In this document: piece by piece, positions 17,050 through 25,721 of the stretch | Numbering within the stretch: the stretch's first letter is position 1 | How the letters are laid out: every line of letters begins with the position of its first letter | Origin: an uncultured Selenomonas sp. | GTDB taxonomy: Bacteria > Bacillota > Negativicutes > Selenomonadales > Selenomonadaceae | Direction of reading: 5' to 3' | NCBI GenBank assembly: GCA_934202005.1 | Contig: CAKPXP010000002.1 | Location: 97,774 to 161,773 of the forward strand | Length of the DNA stretch: 64,000 bases | Position numbers and translations under genes: made by a program | The notes under the pieces: model-generated | What the model was told of the DNA's origin: nothing | Seen by the model: the letters and a program-made list of their open reading frames with translations, nothing else | Database searches by the model: none

Positions 17050-17832
17050 TCATTTCTCCATGATCGCGTCCACTGAACGGATGCAGGCACTCCGGAAGCC
17101 CTCGCGCTCAAGCGCCGCGACGCCGCGGATCGTCGTGCCCGCAGGCGAGCAGACATTGTCCTTGAGCACGCCTGGATGCAGGCCCGTCTGGATCTGGAGC
17201 TTCGCCGAGCCGAGCACCATCTGGCTGACGAGGCGGTAGGCGTCGCTGCGCTTCATGCCGTACTTGACCGCCGCGTCGCCGTAGGCCTCGAGGAAGAGGT
17301 CAACGAACGCCGGGCCGCAGCCTGTGACCGTGCCGCCGATGCCCATGAGCGAGGACGGTAGTTCCTGCACGAGGCCGACGGAGGCGAAGAGGCGGACGGC
17401 CGCCGCGTGCTCCTCCTCCGTGAGCGAGTTCGTCTCCTCGAAGAGCAGCACGCCCTCCGCCACCATCGCGGGCGTGTTCGGCATGATGAACTGCACGCGC
17501 GTGCTCGCGGGCAGCACCGCCTGGTAGCGCGCGTAGTCCCAGCCCGCGGCGATGGAGAGCAGCGCCTTGCCTGCGAGCTTCTCACCAAGCTCGGCGACGA
17601 CCGCCTCGATCTGATACGGCTTGCACGCCATGACGAGCGTATCGCAGGCAGCCGCGAGCTCCGCAAGCGACCCCAGCGGCGTAAAGCCGATGGCGGCCGC
17701 ATTTTTTTTGAGCTTGTCCTGATGCGGCGCATAGGCGAACACGTTCTCCTTCGCGATGCTGCCTGAGCGGATGAAGCCGAGCGCAAGCGCCTGCGCCATA
17801 TTTCCCATACCAATGAATCCTAGTCTCTCCAT
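17050..17832 (-). CDS. proC: Pyrroline-5-carboxylate reductase
   Basis: This 260-residue enzyme reduces pyrroline-5-carboxylate to proline with NAD(P)H. The N-terminal Rossmann motif is LGFIGMGNMAQALALGF. The C-terminal dimerisation and active-site helices carry SSLMGIGGTVTGCGPAFVDL and the family signature LHPGVLKDNVCSPAGTTIRG. Length is normal. The start follows AGGAGG at six bases. It is a single gene, convergent with the HMA gene. Adjacent genes do not form a proline pathway, so the position appears incidental. Confidence 0.95.
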   Translation of the reverse strand: MERLGFIGMGNMAQALALGFIRSGSIAKENVFAYAPHQDKLKKNAAAIGFTPLGSLAELAAACDTLVMACKPYQIEAVVAELGEKLAGKALLSIAAGWDYARYQAVLPASTRVQFIMPNTPAMVAEGVLLFEETNSLTEEEHAAAVRLFASVGLVQELPSSLMGIGGTVTGCGPAFVDLFLEAYGDAAVKYGMKRSDAYRLVSQMVLGSAKLQIQTGLHPGVLKDNVCSPAGTTIRGVAALEREGFRSACIRSVDAIMEK

Positions 17833-17905
17833 GATGTACCTCCTGCACAAATTTTATCTATATTCTACTATAATATACAGCGGTTGGAAAGCGAAACTTT
17901 TTCAA

Positions 17906-17934
17906 TTGACTTTAGGAGCAGGTATTAGTAATAT
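17906..17934 (+). promoter_or_regulatory. Promoter of the GltD-like gene
   Basis: TTGACT (17906-17911), 17 bases, TAATAT (17929-17934), 47 bases before the start codon. Confidence 0.6.
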
Positions 17935-17980
17935 GAAAGCTAGAAATCCGCACACGTAATCCGAAAAGAAAGGACGTACT

Positions 17981-19207
17981 ATGGCTGTACATGTTATCAA
18001 CGAGGCGCGCCGCTGCCTGCAATGCAAAAAACCGCTTTGCCGCCTCGCGGGCTGCCCCGCGCAGACCAATATCCCCGAGATGATCCGCCTGTTCCTCGCC
18101 GGCAAGAGCCGCGAGGCGGGCGCGATGCTCTTCGCGAACAATCCGATGAGCGTCGTCTGCTCCCTCGTCTGCGATCACGAGGCACAGTGCGAGGGCCACT
18201 GCATCCAGGGCCGCAAGGGAAGCCCCGTGCAGATCTCGAGCATCGAGCACTACATCTCCGACGCCTACCTCGACTGGGCCGTGCTCGAGCGCGAGCCAGC
18301 GAAGCACCAGCAGGTCGCCGTCATCGGCTCGGGCCCCGCGGGCATCACCGTCGCCGTGCGCCTCGCGCAGCAGGGCTACGACATCACGATCTTTGAGCGC
18401 AAGGACAAGATCGGCGGCATGATGCGCTACGGCATCCCGGAGTTCCGCCTGCCGAAGTCCATCCTCGAGCGCTATCAGACGAAGCTGCAGGCGCTCGGCA
18501 TCAAGATCCGCCCGAACACGACGATCGGCGAGGCGCTCCACCTCGACGACCTCTTCGCGGACGGCTTCGACGCGGTCTTCATCGGCTCCGGCGCCTGGAA
18601 GGCGCGCCGCCTCCATGTCAAAGGCGAGAGCCTCGGCAATGTCGCCTACGCCGTCGACTACCTGCAGAACCCCGAGGTCTACGAGCTCGGCGACCGCGTG
18701 GCCGTCATCGGCGCGGGCAACTCCGCGATGGACGTCGCGCGCACGGCCGTGCGCATGGGCAGCCAGCACGTGACCATCTACTGCCGCGGCCAGAGGGCGC
18801 GCGCGAGCCAGCGCGAGCTCGACTACACGCTCGCCGACGGCGTCGAGATCGAGTACGGCCTCGGCGTCGCGGAGCTCACGCCGGACGGACCGCTCTTCCG
18901 CGAGCGCACGTTCGATGAGGAGGGGCACGTCACGAGCGAGGGCGAGCCTGCCCTCTACCCTGCCGACTCGACCATCATCGCCGCGAGCCAGACGACGAAG
19001 AGCAAGATCGTCAACACGACGACAGGCCTCGACCTCAACGACAAGGGGCTCATCGCCGTCCACGGCAATGGCGAGACGAGCCGCGCGGGCGTCTTCTCCG
19101 GCGGCGACGTCGTGCTCGGCCCCTGGAACGTCATCCAAACGGTCAAGAACTCCAAACTCGTCGCCGAAGCGATGGACCGCTACCTGACCGCAAAGCGCCA
19201 GAGCTGA
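17981..19207 (+). CDS. GltD-like FAD/NAD(P) oxidoreductase with N-terminal iron-sulfur domain
   Basis: The 408-residue protein belongs to the family of glutamate synthase small subunits, NfnB and PreT. The N-terminal domain has cysteine groups typical of two 4Fe-4S clusters (RCLQCKKPLCRLAGC and CSLVCDHEAQCEGHC). An FAD site follows (VAVIGSGPAGITVAVRLAQQ), then the IGGMMRYGIPEFRLPK motif and a second Rossmann site (VAVIGAGNSAMDVARTA). The C-terminus has VFSGGDVVLGPWNVIQTV. It is shorter than GltD, and no large glutamate synthase subunit or other partner lies nearby, so its electron acceptor is open. The next gene encodes a flavin reductase-like protein in the same direction. Confidence 0.85.
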   Translation: MAVHVINEARRCLQCKKPLCRLAGCPAQTNIPEMIRLFLAGKSREAGAMLFANNPMSVVCSLVCDHEAQCEGHCIQGRKGSPVQISSIEHYISDAYLDWAVLEREPAKHQQVAVIGSGPAGITVAVRLAQQGYDITIFERKDKIGGMMRYGIPEFRLPKSILERYQTKLQALGIKIRPNTTIGEALHLDDLFADGFDAVFIGSGAWKARRLHVKGESLGNVAYAVDYLQNPEVYELGDRVAVIGAGNSAMDVARTAVRMGSQHVTIYCRGQRARASQRELDYTLADGVEIEYGLGVAELTPDGPLFRERTFDEEGHVTSEGEPALYPADSTIIAASQTTKSKIVNTTTGLDLNDKGLIAVHGNGETSRAGVFSGGDVVLGPWNVIQTVKNSKLVAEAMDRYLTAKRQS

Positions 19208-19216
19208 CCGCGCTTC

Positions 19217-19280
19217 TCCACAAAGCTGCAGGCACAAACGCCCACTTCGTGGACATTGTGCATCGCCCTTACACTAAATG
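19217..19280 (+). repeat. 65-bp hairpin repeat, copy 2
   Basis: CCACAAAGCTGCAGGCACAA, then a CCCAC-TTC-GTGG hairpin, ACATTGTGCATCGCCCTTAC and ACTAAATG. It sits between the GltD-like gene and the flavin reductase-like gene, in the 5' region of the latter. Confidence 0.75.
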
Positions 19281-19335
19281 CCCTTGGCAAACTATAATTT
19301 TCATGGCATATCATAGTGACAAAGGAGGTTTTCCC

Positions 19336-19899
19336 ATGAAGGTTTTACTCTTGAACGGCAGCCGCCGTGAAAAAGGCTGCACATATACGGCGCTCTCCAT
19401 CGTCGCCGAGGCGCTCGGAAAACACGGCATCGATACGGAGATCATCCACGCGCTCCCCACGGATGACGCCGTGAGCGAGGTCGCGGAGAAACTCAGGACG
19501 GCGGACGGCGTCGTCTTCGGCTCGCCCGTCTACTGGGCCTCGCCGTCCGGCGAGATGCTCTATTTCCTCGACCGCCTCGCCGGCAAGGCAGGCGCGCTGC
19601 TCGCGCACAAGGCGGGTGCCTGCGTGACATCGGCGCGCCGCGCGGGCACGACGGCTACGCTCGACGTGCTCAATAAATACGTCGCCTACCATCAGATGGT
19701 CGGCGTGAACGCAAACTACTGGCCGATGGTGCACGGCAGCACGCCGGACGATGTGCGCCGCGACGAGGAAGGCGTCCAGATCATGCGCACGCTCGGTGAG
19801 AACATGGCCTGGGTGCTCCAGTGCCTCGAGGCCGGGAAGAAGGCCGGCATCGAGCCGCCCGCTGCCGAAAAGAAGGTCTTCACGAATTTCATTCGCTGA
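19336..19899 (+). CDS. NADPH-dependent FMN reductase / flavodoxin-fold protein
   Basis: The 187-residue protein starts MKVLLLNGSRREKGCTYTAL, the FMN phosphate loop of the multimeric flavodoxin/WrbA family. GVVFGSPVYWASPSGEMLYFLDRL is the second flavin contact region. It probably reduces FMN or quinone-like compounds in the cytoplasm. The start follows AAAGGAGG at seven bases; an in-frame ATG 87 bases upstream falls in the 65-bp repeat and lacks a ribosome site. It lies 128 bases behind the GltD-like gene and may be transcribed with it or from its own weak promoter. Confidence 0.85.
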   Translation: MKVLLLNGSRREKGCTYTALSIVAEALGKHGIDTEIIHALPTDDAVSEVAEKLRTADGVVFGSPVYWASPSGEMLYFLDRLAGKAGALLAHKAGACVTSARRAGTTATLDVLNKYVAYHQMVGVNANYWPMVHGSTPDDVRRDEEGVQIMRTLGENMAWVLQCLEAGKKAGIEPPAAEKKVFTNFIR

Positions 19900-20049
19900 A
19901 AGCAGTGGCAGCAGACGGCTACCGCGAAACGGTCGGCGACAAGAACTGCTGATTCATAGCGGTTCCTATGGAAATGAAAGCAAAACAAGCAGCGGAGCTG
20001 CGGCGCATCATCTTTGCCGCGGCCCCGCTGCCTTTCATATGGTTATAAA

Positions 20050-20210
20050 GGAACCGCTGATTAAATGAGGTGCTCCGGATTTACGTGGATGCGCTGTATC
20101 TCTCTAGGAGACAAACCGCAGGCGTAGCCGAAGCTACGCTGAGGATTTGTTGACGACGAGAGGACAGTGCAGACGCATGAAGACGGAGTGCTGAATGAAT
20201 CAGTGGTTCC
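20050..20210 (+). repeat. 160-bp palindromic element, copy 3 (CTCCG/CGGAG type)
   Basis: GGAACCGCTGATTAAATGAG at the left end, GAATGAATCAGTGGTTCC at the right, centre GCGTAGCCGAAGCTACGC. It lies between two genes of the same direction and ends 43 bases before the MFS start codon. A collapsed copy of only the two termini (GCTGATTCATAGCGGTTCC) lies just upstream near 19944-19968. Confidence 0.9.
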
Positions 20211-20252
20211 ATAATGGTGCCGCCCAATCAGCACCGCAGAAAGGATGATCCT

Positions 20253-21443
20253 ATGCAGGAAGAGAAACTCTGGACACCGGAATTCATCGGCATGAGCGGC
20301 AGCAATCTGCTGCTTTTCATGTCGCAATATATCATGGTCGCCGCGCTCCCCATCTTCATCATGGAGACGCTCGGCGGCGGCGAGGTCGAGGCGGGCATGG
20401 CGATGACCGCGTTCCAGGTGGGCGCCGTCACCTGCCGCCCGCTCGCGGGCAAGCTCATCGATGCCGTGCAGAAGCAGCGCCTCCTGCTGCTCGCGTCACT
20501 CGCCTTCCTGCTCATCATGCTCGCGTTCTGTTTCGCGCACGCGCTCGGCGCCATCTACGCGCTGCGCCTACTGCACGGCTGCATCTTCGCGCTCGCGACG
20601 ACAGCGGCCGCGACGATGGCCGCACTCGTACTGCCGCCCGCGCGCAAGGGCGAGGGCATCGGCTATTTCGCGCTCTCGACGAACCTCGCGATGGTCGCGG
20701 GTCCGCTCGTCGGCCTGCTCATCATCGGCCACCTCGGCAGTCGCGCGCTCTTCCTCTTCCTCACGGGGCTCGCAGCGCTCACACTGCTCGCAGCGGGCGC
20801 ACGCCGTCTGCCGCGCGCGGTCACAGCGCCCGCGCCTCAGCGGAAGCGGGGCTTCTCGCTGACAGATTTCATCGAGCCGCGCTCTCTCGCACCCTCGCTG
20901 CTCGGCGGCCTCGTCTTCTTCGCCTACGGCGGCATCCTCACGTTCATCCCGCTCTACGCGAAGAGCCTCGGCCTGCAGCAGGAGACGAGCCTCTTCTTCG
21001 TCGTGTTCGCCCTCATCATCATCCTCACGCGCCCCCTCATCGGCTGCCGCTTCGACCGGAAAGGGCCGGACGCCACCGTCTATCCGGGCTTCGCCGTCTT
21101 CGCGCTCGGCATGCTGCTCTTCAGCCAGGTGAGCGGGCTCGCCGGCCTGCTCGCCGCGGCCGCGCTGCTCGGCTGCGGCTTCGGCGCGCTCTCGCCCGCG
21201 TTCCAGACGCTCGCCGTGGAGAGCGCGCCGCCCGCGCGCGCCGGCGTGGCGACGGCGACGTATTTCTGGTCGCTCGACATCAGCGTCGGCCTCGCGGCCC
21301 TGCTGCTCGGCGGCGTCGCCGCCCGGCTCGGCTACGCGTTCATGTACGGCACGGTCTGCACGCTCGTCATCCTCGGCACGGCGCTCTGCTACTGGGCATG
21401 GCGCCGCAGGCAGAGGAGCCGTAAAAGAGACGTGCGCGCGTAG
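20253..21443 (+). CDS. MFS transporter, drug-efflux type
   Basis: This 396-residue membrane protein has twelve hydrophobic segments. The family loop between helices 2 and 3 is seen as RPLAGKLIDAVQKQR, and the mirror motif in the second half as RPLIGCRFDRKGPDA. Helix 4 to 5 contains LVGLLIIGHLG after AMVAGP, similar to the proton antiporters that export drugs or metabolites. The start at 20253 follows AGAAAGG; no other gene is linked. The substrate cannot be inferred. A strong terminator follows at 21478. Confidence 0.87.
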   Translation: MQEEKLWTPEFIGMSGSNLLLFMSQYIMVAALPIFIMETLGGGEVEAGMAMTAFQVGAVTCRPLAGKLIDAVQKQRLLLLASLAFLLIMLAFCFAHALGAIYALRLLHGCIFALATTAAATMAALVLPPARKGEGIGYFALSTNLAMVAGPLVGLLIIGHLGSRALFLFLTGLAALTLLAAGARRLPRAVTAPAPQRKRGFSLTDFIEPRSLAPSLLGGLVFFAYGGILTFIPLYAKSLGLQQETSLFFVVFALIIILTRPLIGCRFDRKGPDATVYPGFAVFALGMLLFSQVSGLAGLLAAAALLGCGFGALSPAFQTLAVESAPPARAGVATATYFWSLDISVGLAALLLGGVAARLGYAFMYGTVCTLVILGTALCYWAWRRRQRSRKRDVRA

Positions 21444-21477
21444 CGCCCGCTGCGTCCCGTAATATCATATCCCTACG

Positions 21478-21521
21478 ACAAAAGCCGCAGACCTCAAAAA
21501 AGTCTGCGGCTTTTGCCTTTT
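21478..21521. terminator. Bidirectional terminator between convergent genes
   Basis: AAAAGCCGCAGAC (21480-21492) and GTCTGCGGCTTTT (21502-21514) form a 13-bp perfect stem with A/T runs on both sides, serving the MFS gene and the convergent esterase gene. Confidence 0.88.
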
Positions 21522-21546
21522 CCTGAGCCGGCCTGTCGGATCGCCG

Positions 21547-22674
21547 TCAGTTCCAGCCCATGATGGCTGCGATCTTGTCTTTGAGATACGCAGCGATTTT
21601 CTGATGCCCTGTCTGCAGCGGATGCGTGCTGTCATGCGCATAGTCGCTCTCCGCGAGCAGCGGCTGCAGATCGTTGATCGCGATGAAGTAGACGTCCTTC
21701 ATCCCTTCGGCCGTCACCTGGTCGACGGCCGCTCTTACCCAGGCGCGGCCGCGTTTGCCGCCCCAGTTCGGCACCGGCTCCGTGCAGATGATCTTTTTGC
21801 CCGGGTTCACGGCGCGGATCGTCTTGATGAGGTTGACGTAGCCCGCGACGAATTCTTCCTTCGTCGGACTGTGCTTCGCCGGCTTGCTGAAGTCGTTCGT
21901 ACCCATCGCGACGATGGTCGCGTCGACGGGGAACTGTTTGGCATCCCAGCGCGGATGGCTGCCCTCCTTGCGGTCTGAGTACATCGTCCAGACGTAGCGA
22001 TCGGCAGTATGCACCTGATGGGACGGCCAGGGATCGGCCCAGTTATGGACGACGCCCTCGCCGGACTTCGCCACGATGCTGTAGTCCGCGTCGAGCATGC
22101 GCGATACCTTCGGCCCATAGGCCTGGTCGTTGTCCTCGATATCGTTGTAGTTCTCGCCCTTGAGCTCGCCGTCATTCTTCGCGCCCGCCGTGATGGAATC
22201 ACCGACGAACTCCAGGCGGCGCGTCTTCAGCGGATCCGGTGCCTCGAGTCTGGCGCCGTCGTCCAGCTCGAAACCGCGGAACTGCGTCGTCCCCATGTAG
22301 CCCTCGGTCGAGCGCACGAAGAGCAGTTTGTGCGTGCCCGGCTTGAGATTCTCGGCGAGGACGGTTTCATTGCCCCGCGGCTTGATTTTCTGGAACGCGC
22401 CGCCGTCGATGCTCACGCGCCACTTGTCATTGGGATCGCGCAGCTTCGCCTTGATACTCGTGCCCGTGAAATTCGCCTTGATGTAGACAGCGCCCTGCGC
22501 GCACTGGTATTCCTGCGCGTTGCTCTTGTCCCAGCGGCCGAAATACTGGAGATGCGCGTCGTTCGGCGCGACCATGACCGCTGCCTCCGCGCGCCCGGCG
22601 CCCACCGGGCACGCGGCAAATACAGCCCCAATGCCCATGAGCAGTAAAGCCACGAATAACTTTTTGCCCCGCAT
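21547..22674 (-). CDS. Secreted SGNH esterase, CE2-like
   Basis: The 375-residue protein has a signal peptide (MRGKKLFVALLLMGIGAV..., cleavage near residue 30). A beta-sandwich domain follows (about 32-150, with QYFGRWDKSN), then an SGNH hydrolase domain. The nucleophile serine is in VGDSITAG, the Gly/Asn block is MGTNDFS and the Asp-His pair is DSTHPLQTGH. The order jelly-roll plus SGNH is that of CE2 carbohydrate esterases, which remove acetyl groups from xylan, mannan or glucomannan. It lies downstream of a second SGNH gene in the same direction and close to GH26 mannanases, so acetyl-mannan is a plausible substrate. It probably acts in the periplasm or outside the cell. Confidence 0.85.
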   Translation of the reverse strand: MRGKKLFVALLLMGIGAVFAACPVGAGRAEAAVMVAPNDAHLQYFGRWDKSNAQEYQCAQGAVYIKANFTGTSIKAKLRDPNDKWRVSIDGGAFQKIKPRGNETVLAENLKPGTHKLLFVRSTEGYMGTTQFRGFELDDGARLEAPDPLKTRRLEFVGDSITAGAKNDGELKGENYNDIEDNDQAYGPKVSRMLDADYSIVAKSGEGVVHNWADPWPSHQVHTADRYVWTMYSDRKEGSHPRWDAKQFPVDATIVAMGTNDFSKPAKHSPTKEEFVAGYVNLIKTIRAVNPGKKIICTEPVPNWGGKRGRAWVRAAVDQVTAEGMKDVYFIAINDLQPLLAESDYAHDSTHPLQTGHQKIAAYLKDKIAAIMGWN

Positions 22675-22721
22675 GGTATCTTCTTCCCTTCTAAAATACA
22701 GACTTAGTAATCAGCGATTCC

Positions 22722-23984
22722 TTAGTTCTTCTTATCCTTAGCATGACGAATCTTTTGAACTTCGATCTCGGTTTGTTCCCCTTTGAGGAACATCCCCTTC
22801 TCGACGTCCTGGGCCTTCTTGTGCCAAGCTGCTTTCGCAAGCTCCGGCGTCAGCTCCCGCGTCTTGCCCTTGCGGCTGACGACGCTCAGCATGGTCTCCG
22901 CCCAAGCCTTGCGCATCATGCCGTAGCCTTTCGGGCTCGGATGAACGCCGTCCGGGCCGAGCCAGTCGCGGTGATCCTTGAAGATCGCCCAGAAATCCGG
23001 GCCCTTGAGAACCTTTTGCGGATATTTCTCGTAGAGCGCGTCGATCTTCGCGTTGTAGAGCGGCGCGTTGTCAGCGACGCCCGGCTCCGCCGACCAGGGA
23101 ATCTTGCCGATGACCGGCACCTTGCCGGCCGCCAGGATCTTCTGCACGATGATGTCCATATTGGCGGCGAACTTGTCCATGCCGCGACCGTTGCCCCAGG
23201 CGTCGTTCGTGCCGAGCACGATGACGACGTACTTGCCGGGGAAAACGGAGAGCCAGGCATCGATGTTCTTCACGCCGTCCTTCGACTTGATGCTGCCCGT
23301 GCCGCCGTACTCAAAGATCGGATCGTAGGCCGGATTGGCCGCGTTCACGAGCTGGCCGGCCGGGCCGTACGGCGACCCGGAGAAATTCCCCGAGCCGGCC
23401 GTGATGCTGTCGCCGTAGACGATCCAGTCGTCGGCGAGGCCGTCCTTCGCCGCGTAGACATCGAGGTTGATGGCCGCCTTCGGCCCGCTTGCGTTATCGA
23501 CCGTGCCGACGTTGACGCGGATCCAGTTGTACTTCGCGAGATCGAGTACGTGCTGGCGCGAATGGTAGACGTTGTCCTTGACCGTTACGAGCGTCTGCCA
23601 GCCGCTTTTCGGCAGCTTGCCGCCCGCGACGGTATTGCCCTCGATCGTGTAGTTCTGCAGGTTGCCGTAGGACATGCGCTGCTTGATCGTCGGATCGTAG
23701 TCGTAGCTGCTGCTGTACCAGACGACGACGGACTTTGCGCGGCTCGCCTGCGGGATCTGGCTCAGGTCATAGGCCAGCCAGCCCGGCGCCGTGCCGTTCC
23801 AGGTCGTCTGGTAGTTGGCGTCGTTCGCGAGCTCCGGCTTGTCGCTCGAGGCATAGGCCGGAACGCCGCGGCTGATGATCTGCGTCGCGGGCAGCGGCGC
23901 TGCGAACGCCGCGCTCGTGCCCATGAGGCAGCAGGCGGCGAGCAGCGCGATGCGGCGCTTGGACAGCATAGGGAAACTCTTCAT
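22722..23984 (-). CDS. Secreted SGNH esterase with N-terminal galactose-binding-like domain
   Basis: The 420-residue protein has a signal peptide ending AAFAAPLPA (about residue 29). Residues about 35-175 look like a discoidin/galactose-binding-like domain. The hydrolase domain has the nucleophile in YGDSITAGSG, GTNDAWGNG as the Asn block and DGVHPSPKGY as the Asp-His pair. A charged C-terminal tail (about 375-420, rich in Lys, Glu and Gln) is extra. It lies 33 bases after the porin fragment's end and 47 bases before the second esterase gene, all in one direction, which suggests a porin-esterase-esterase unit. Deacetylation of mannan or xylan is inferred from context. Confidence 0.82.
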   Translation of the reverse strand: MKSFPMLSKRRIALLAACCLMGTSAAFAAPLPATQIISRGVPAYASSDKPELANDANYQTTWNGTAPGWLAYDLSQIPQASRAKSVVVWYSSSYDYDPTIKQRMSYGNLQNYTIEGNTVAGGKLPKSGWQTLVTVKDNVYHSRQHVLDLAKYNWIRVNVGTVDNASGPKAAINLDVYAAKDGLADDWIVYGDSITAGSGNFSGSPYGPAGQLVNAANPAYDPIFEYGGTGSIKSKDGVKNIDAWLSVFPGKYVVIVLGTNDAWGNGRGMDKFAANMDIIVQKILAAGKVPVIGKIPWSAEPGVADNAPLYNAKIDALYEKYPQKVLKGPDFWAIFKDHRDWLGPDGVHPSPKGYGMMRKAWAETMLSVVSRKGKTRELTPELAKAAWHKKAQDVEKGMFLKGEQTEIEVQKIRHAKDKKN

Positions 23985-24017
23985 CTGTAATCCTTCCTTT
24001 GAGAACATGGAGCTTTA

Positions 24018-25679
24018 TTAGAAATTATACGTCAGGCTCGAGAACCACTTGCTGCGGTCATTGCCCGGATTCGTGATGGAGCTGCCGTTAAAGTACTTGA
24101 CCACGCCCTGCAGATTGTGGCAGAAGTTGTAAACGAGGCCGCCCTCCCAGCCGCGCTGGCCGATCTGCGCACCATCCTCATAGACCGTCTTGACGAGGGC
24201 ATCCGGTGCGAGGTAGCGGTAGCCGAGGTAGTAGCCGAACGCATGGCTCGGATCCGCGCTCATGTTCGCGCCGCCGTTATACTGGTACTCCGCCGTCCAG
24301 GCCTAGTTGTAGCCGCCCTGGTTGCCGTGGGCATAGGCCGCGTAGAGGTTGCCTTTCCGGCCGAGCTTCTGATTGGCCGCGAGCGAGTAGATGCGCAGCG
24401 CATCCTCATCGTAGGCCGCCGAGGTGTAGTCGTAGTAGCCGACCTCTGCATCGAGACGATCCGTGAAGCGATGGCCGAAAGCGGCGCCGGTCAGCGTGCG
24501 GCGACGCGTCGTAGTCGCAGCGACGCTCTTGCCGGAAAGAGAATATTTGGCATTGCTGTAATCATAGGACGGATTGTTCCAATCATAGTTCCAATTTGTG
24601 CCTTTTGCTGACTGGATAATGGTATAGTTCTTGGAGGTATCCAACGCGGCATTGGTGGCACCGGATGCGCTCTTATGATGTCTGAGGAAATCCGTAGAAG
24701 CGGCAGCGCTAGAGGCCGATGCTGCTGCTTTCGCTACTGCATCTGCACTAACATTGTAGGACTGCTTATACTCGTCCGATGTTTGGCTGATTTTTTGAGC
24801 CGTTCCCCAATCAATATCAGCTGTAGAAAACTGATAATCGGCAGAGCCTTCCGTCACAGAATCAGAGGTATCACTGTCCTTCACATCGAGCCGCCCCGTA
24901 AAGACGCTGAACCAGTTCTTCTTATCCTGATGCGAGACATCGAAGCCGCGCAGTACGGCGTGGTTGACGAAGTCGCTTTGCACCCCAGTGTAGAACGCGC
25001 CGAACTTGCCGTCGAGGCCGGTCTTGTCGATGGGCCCGCCGACGTAGTAGGTTTCGGGACGCATGACGTTCGAGCGCTCATGGCCGCCGTTCCACGTCTC
25101 ATCCTCCGCTTCCTCGGTGTTGAAGCCGCTGCCCTTGTAGCTGTCCATCTGCGTCGTGAACGTGCCGTGGAACGTCAGCGCCGTCTTCGGCACATCGGCG
25201 TCGAGGTTGAGTTTGAGCTCTTTGCGCCAATGCGGCGAGACCGTGCTGCCATCGCTGTTCGTGATGCCCTCGTGCTTGGCACGCTCGTATTCCTGCGCGA
25301 AGGAGCCCGTCACGCGGACATTCTCCTGTTTTTTCTCGAGGCGCGTGACGCGGACGCCGAGCGCGTCGAGGTCATCGCGGAACTCGTCGGAGAGCTTGTC
25401 GATGAGCTCCTGATCCGGCGCATCGGCTTTCTGCATATGCGTGCGAGCGTTGGCGACGATCTGCGCCATCTCGTAGCGCGTGATCGTCTTGTCACCCTGG
25501 AATGATTTGTCGCTGTAGCCCGTGAGGATGCCGTCCTTCGCGAGCTGCTCGACCGCGCCATAGGCCCAGTGGTCGGTCGGAACATCGTTGAACAGGGTAT
25601 CGCTCGCGGCCGCCATCGCCGGCGCGGCGCTGATCATCAGGGCCGAGGCTACGGCCATCATCAATTCTTTATTCTGCAT
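24018..25679 (-). pseudogene. SLH porin (OmpM type) interrupted by an in-frame amber codon
   Basis: The frame starts MQNKELMMAVASAL (signal peptide), has an SLH domain (about 27-80, FNDVPTDHWAYGAVEQLAKD and ITRYEMAQ), a coiled coil and a beta-barrel. At 24303-24305 a TAG follows GNQGGYN. The same frame then continues for 94 codons (AWTAEYQYNGG ... YYLGYRYLAP ... SSLTYNF) to the real stop at 24018, ending in Phe as outer-membrane barrels do. The neighbouring porin has Arg at the matching position. Translation stopping at the amber codon would lose the last barrel strands. Either the gene is inactive, the codon is read through, or there is a sequencing error. Confidence 0.85.
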
Positions 25680-25721
25680 GGAATGATCCTCCTCTACTCA
25701 AGTTGCTTCCACTACCGTTGC

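Noticed and set aside
19249..19335. A longer start for the FMN reductase-like gene
   Set aside because: The upstream ATG lies in the 65-bp repeat without a ribosome site, and the family starts at the FMN loop MKVLLLNGS; AAAGGAGG precedes 19336.
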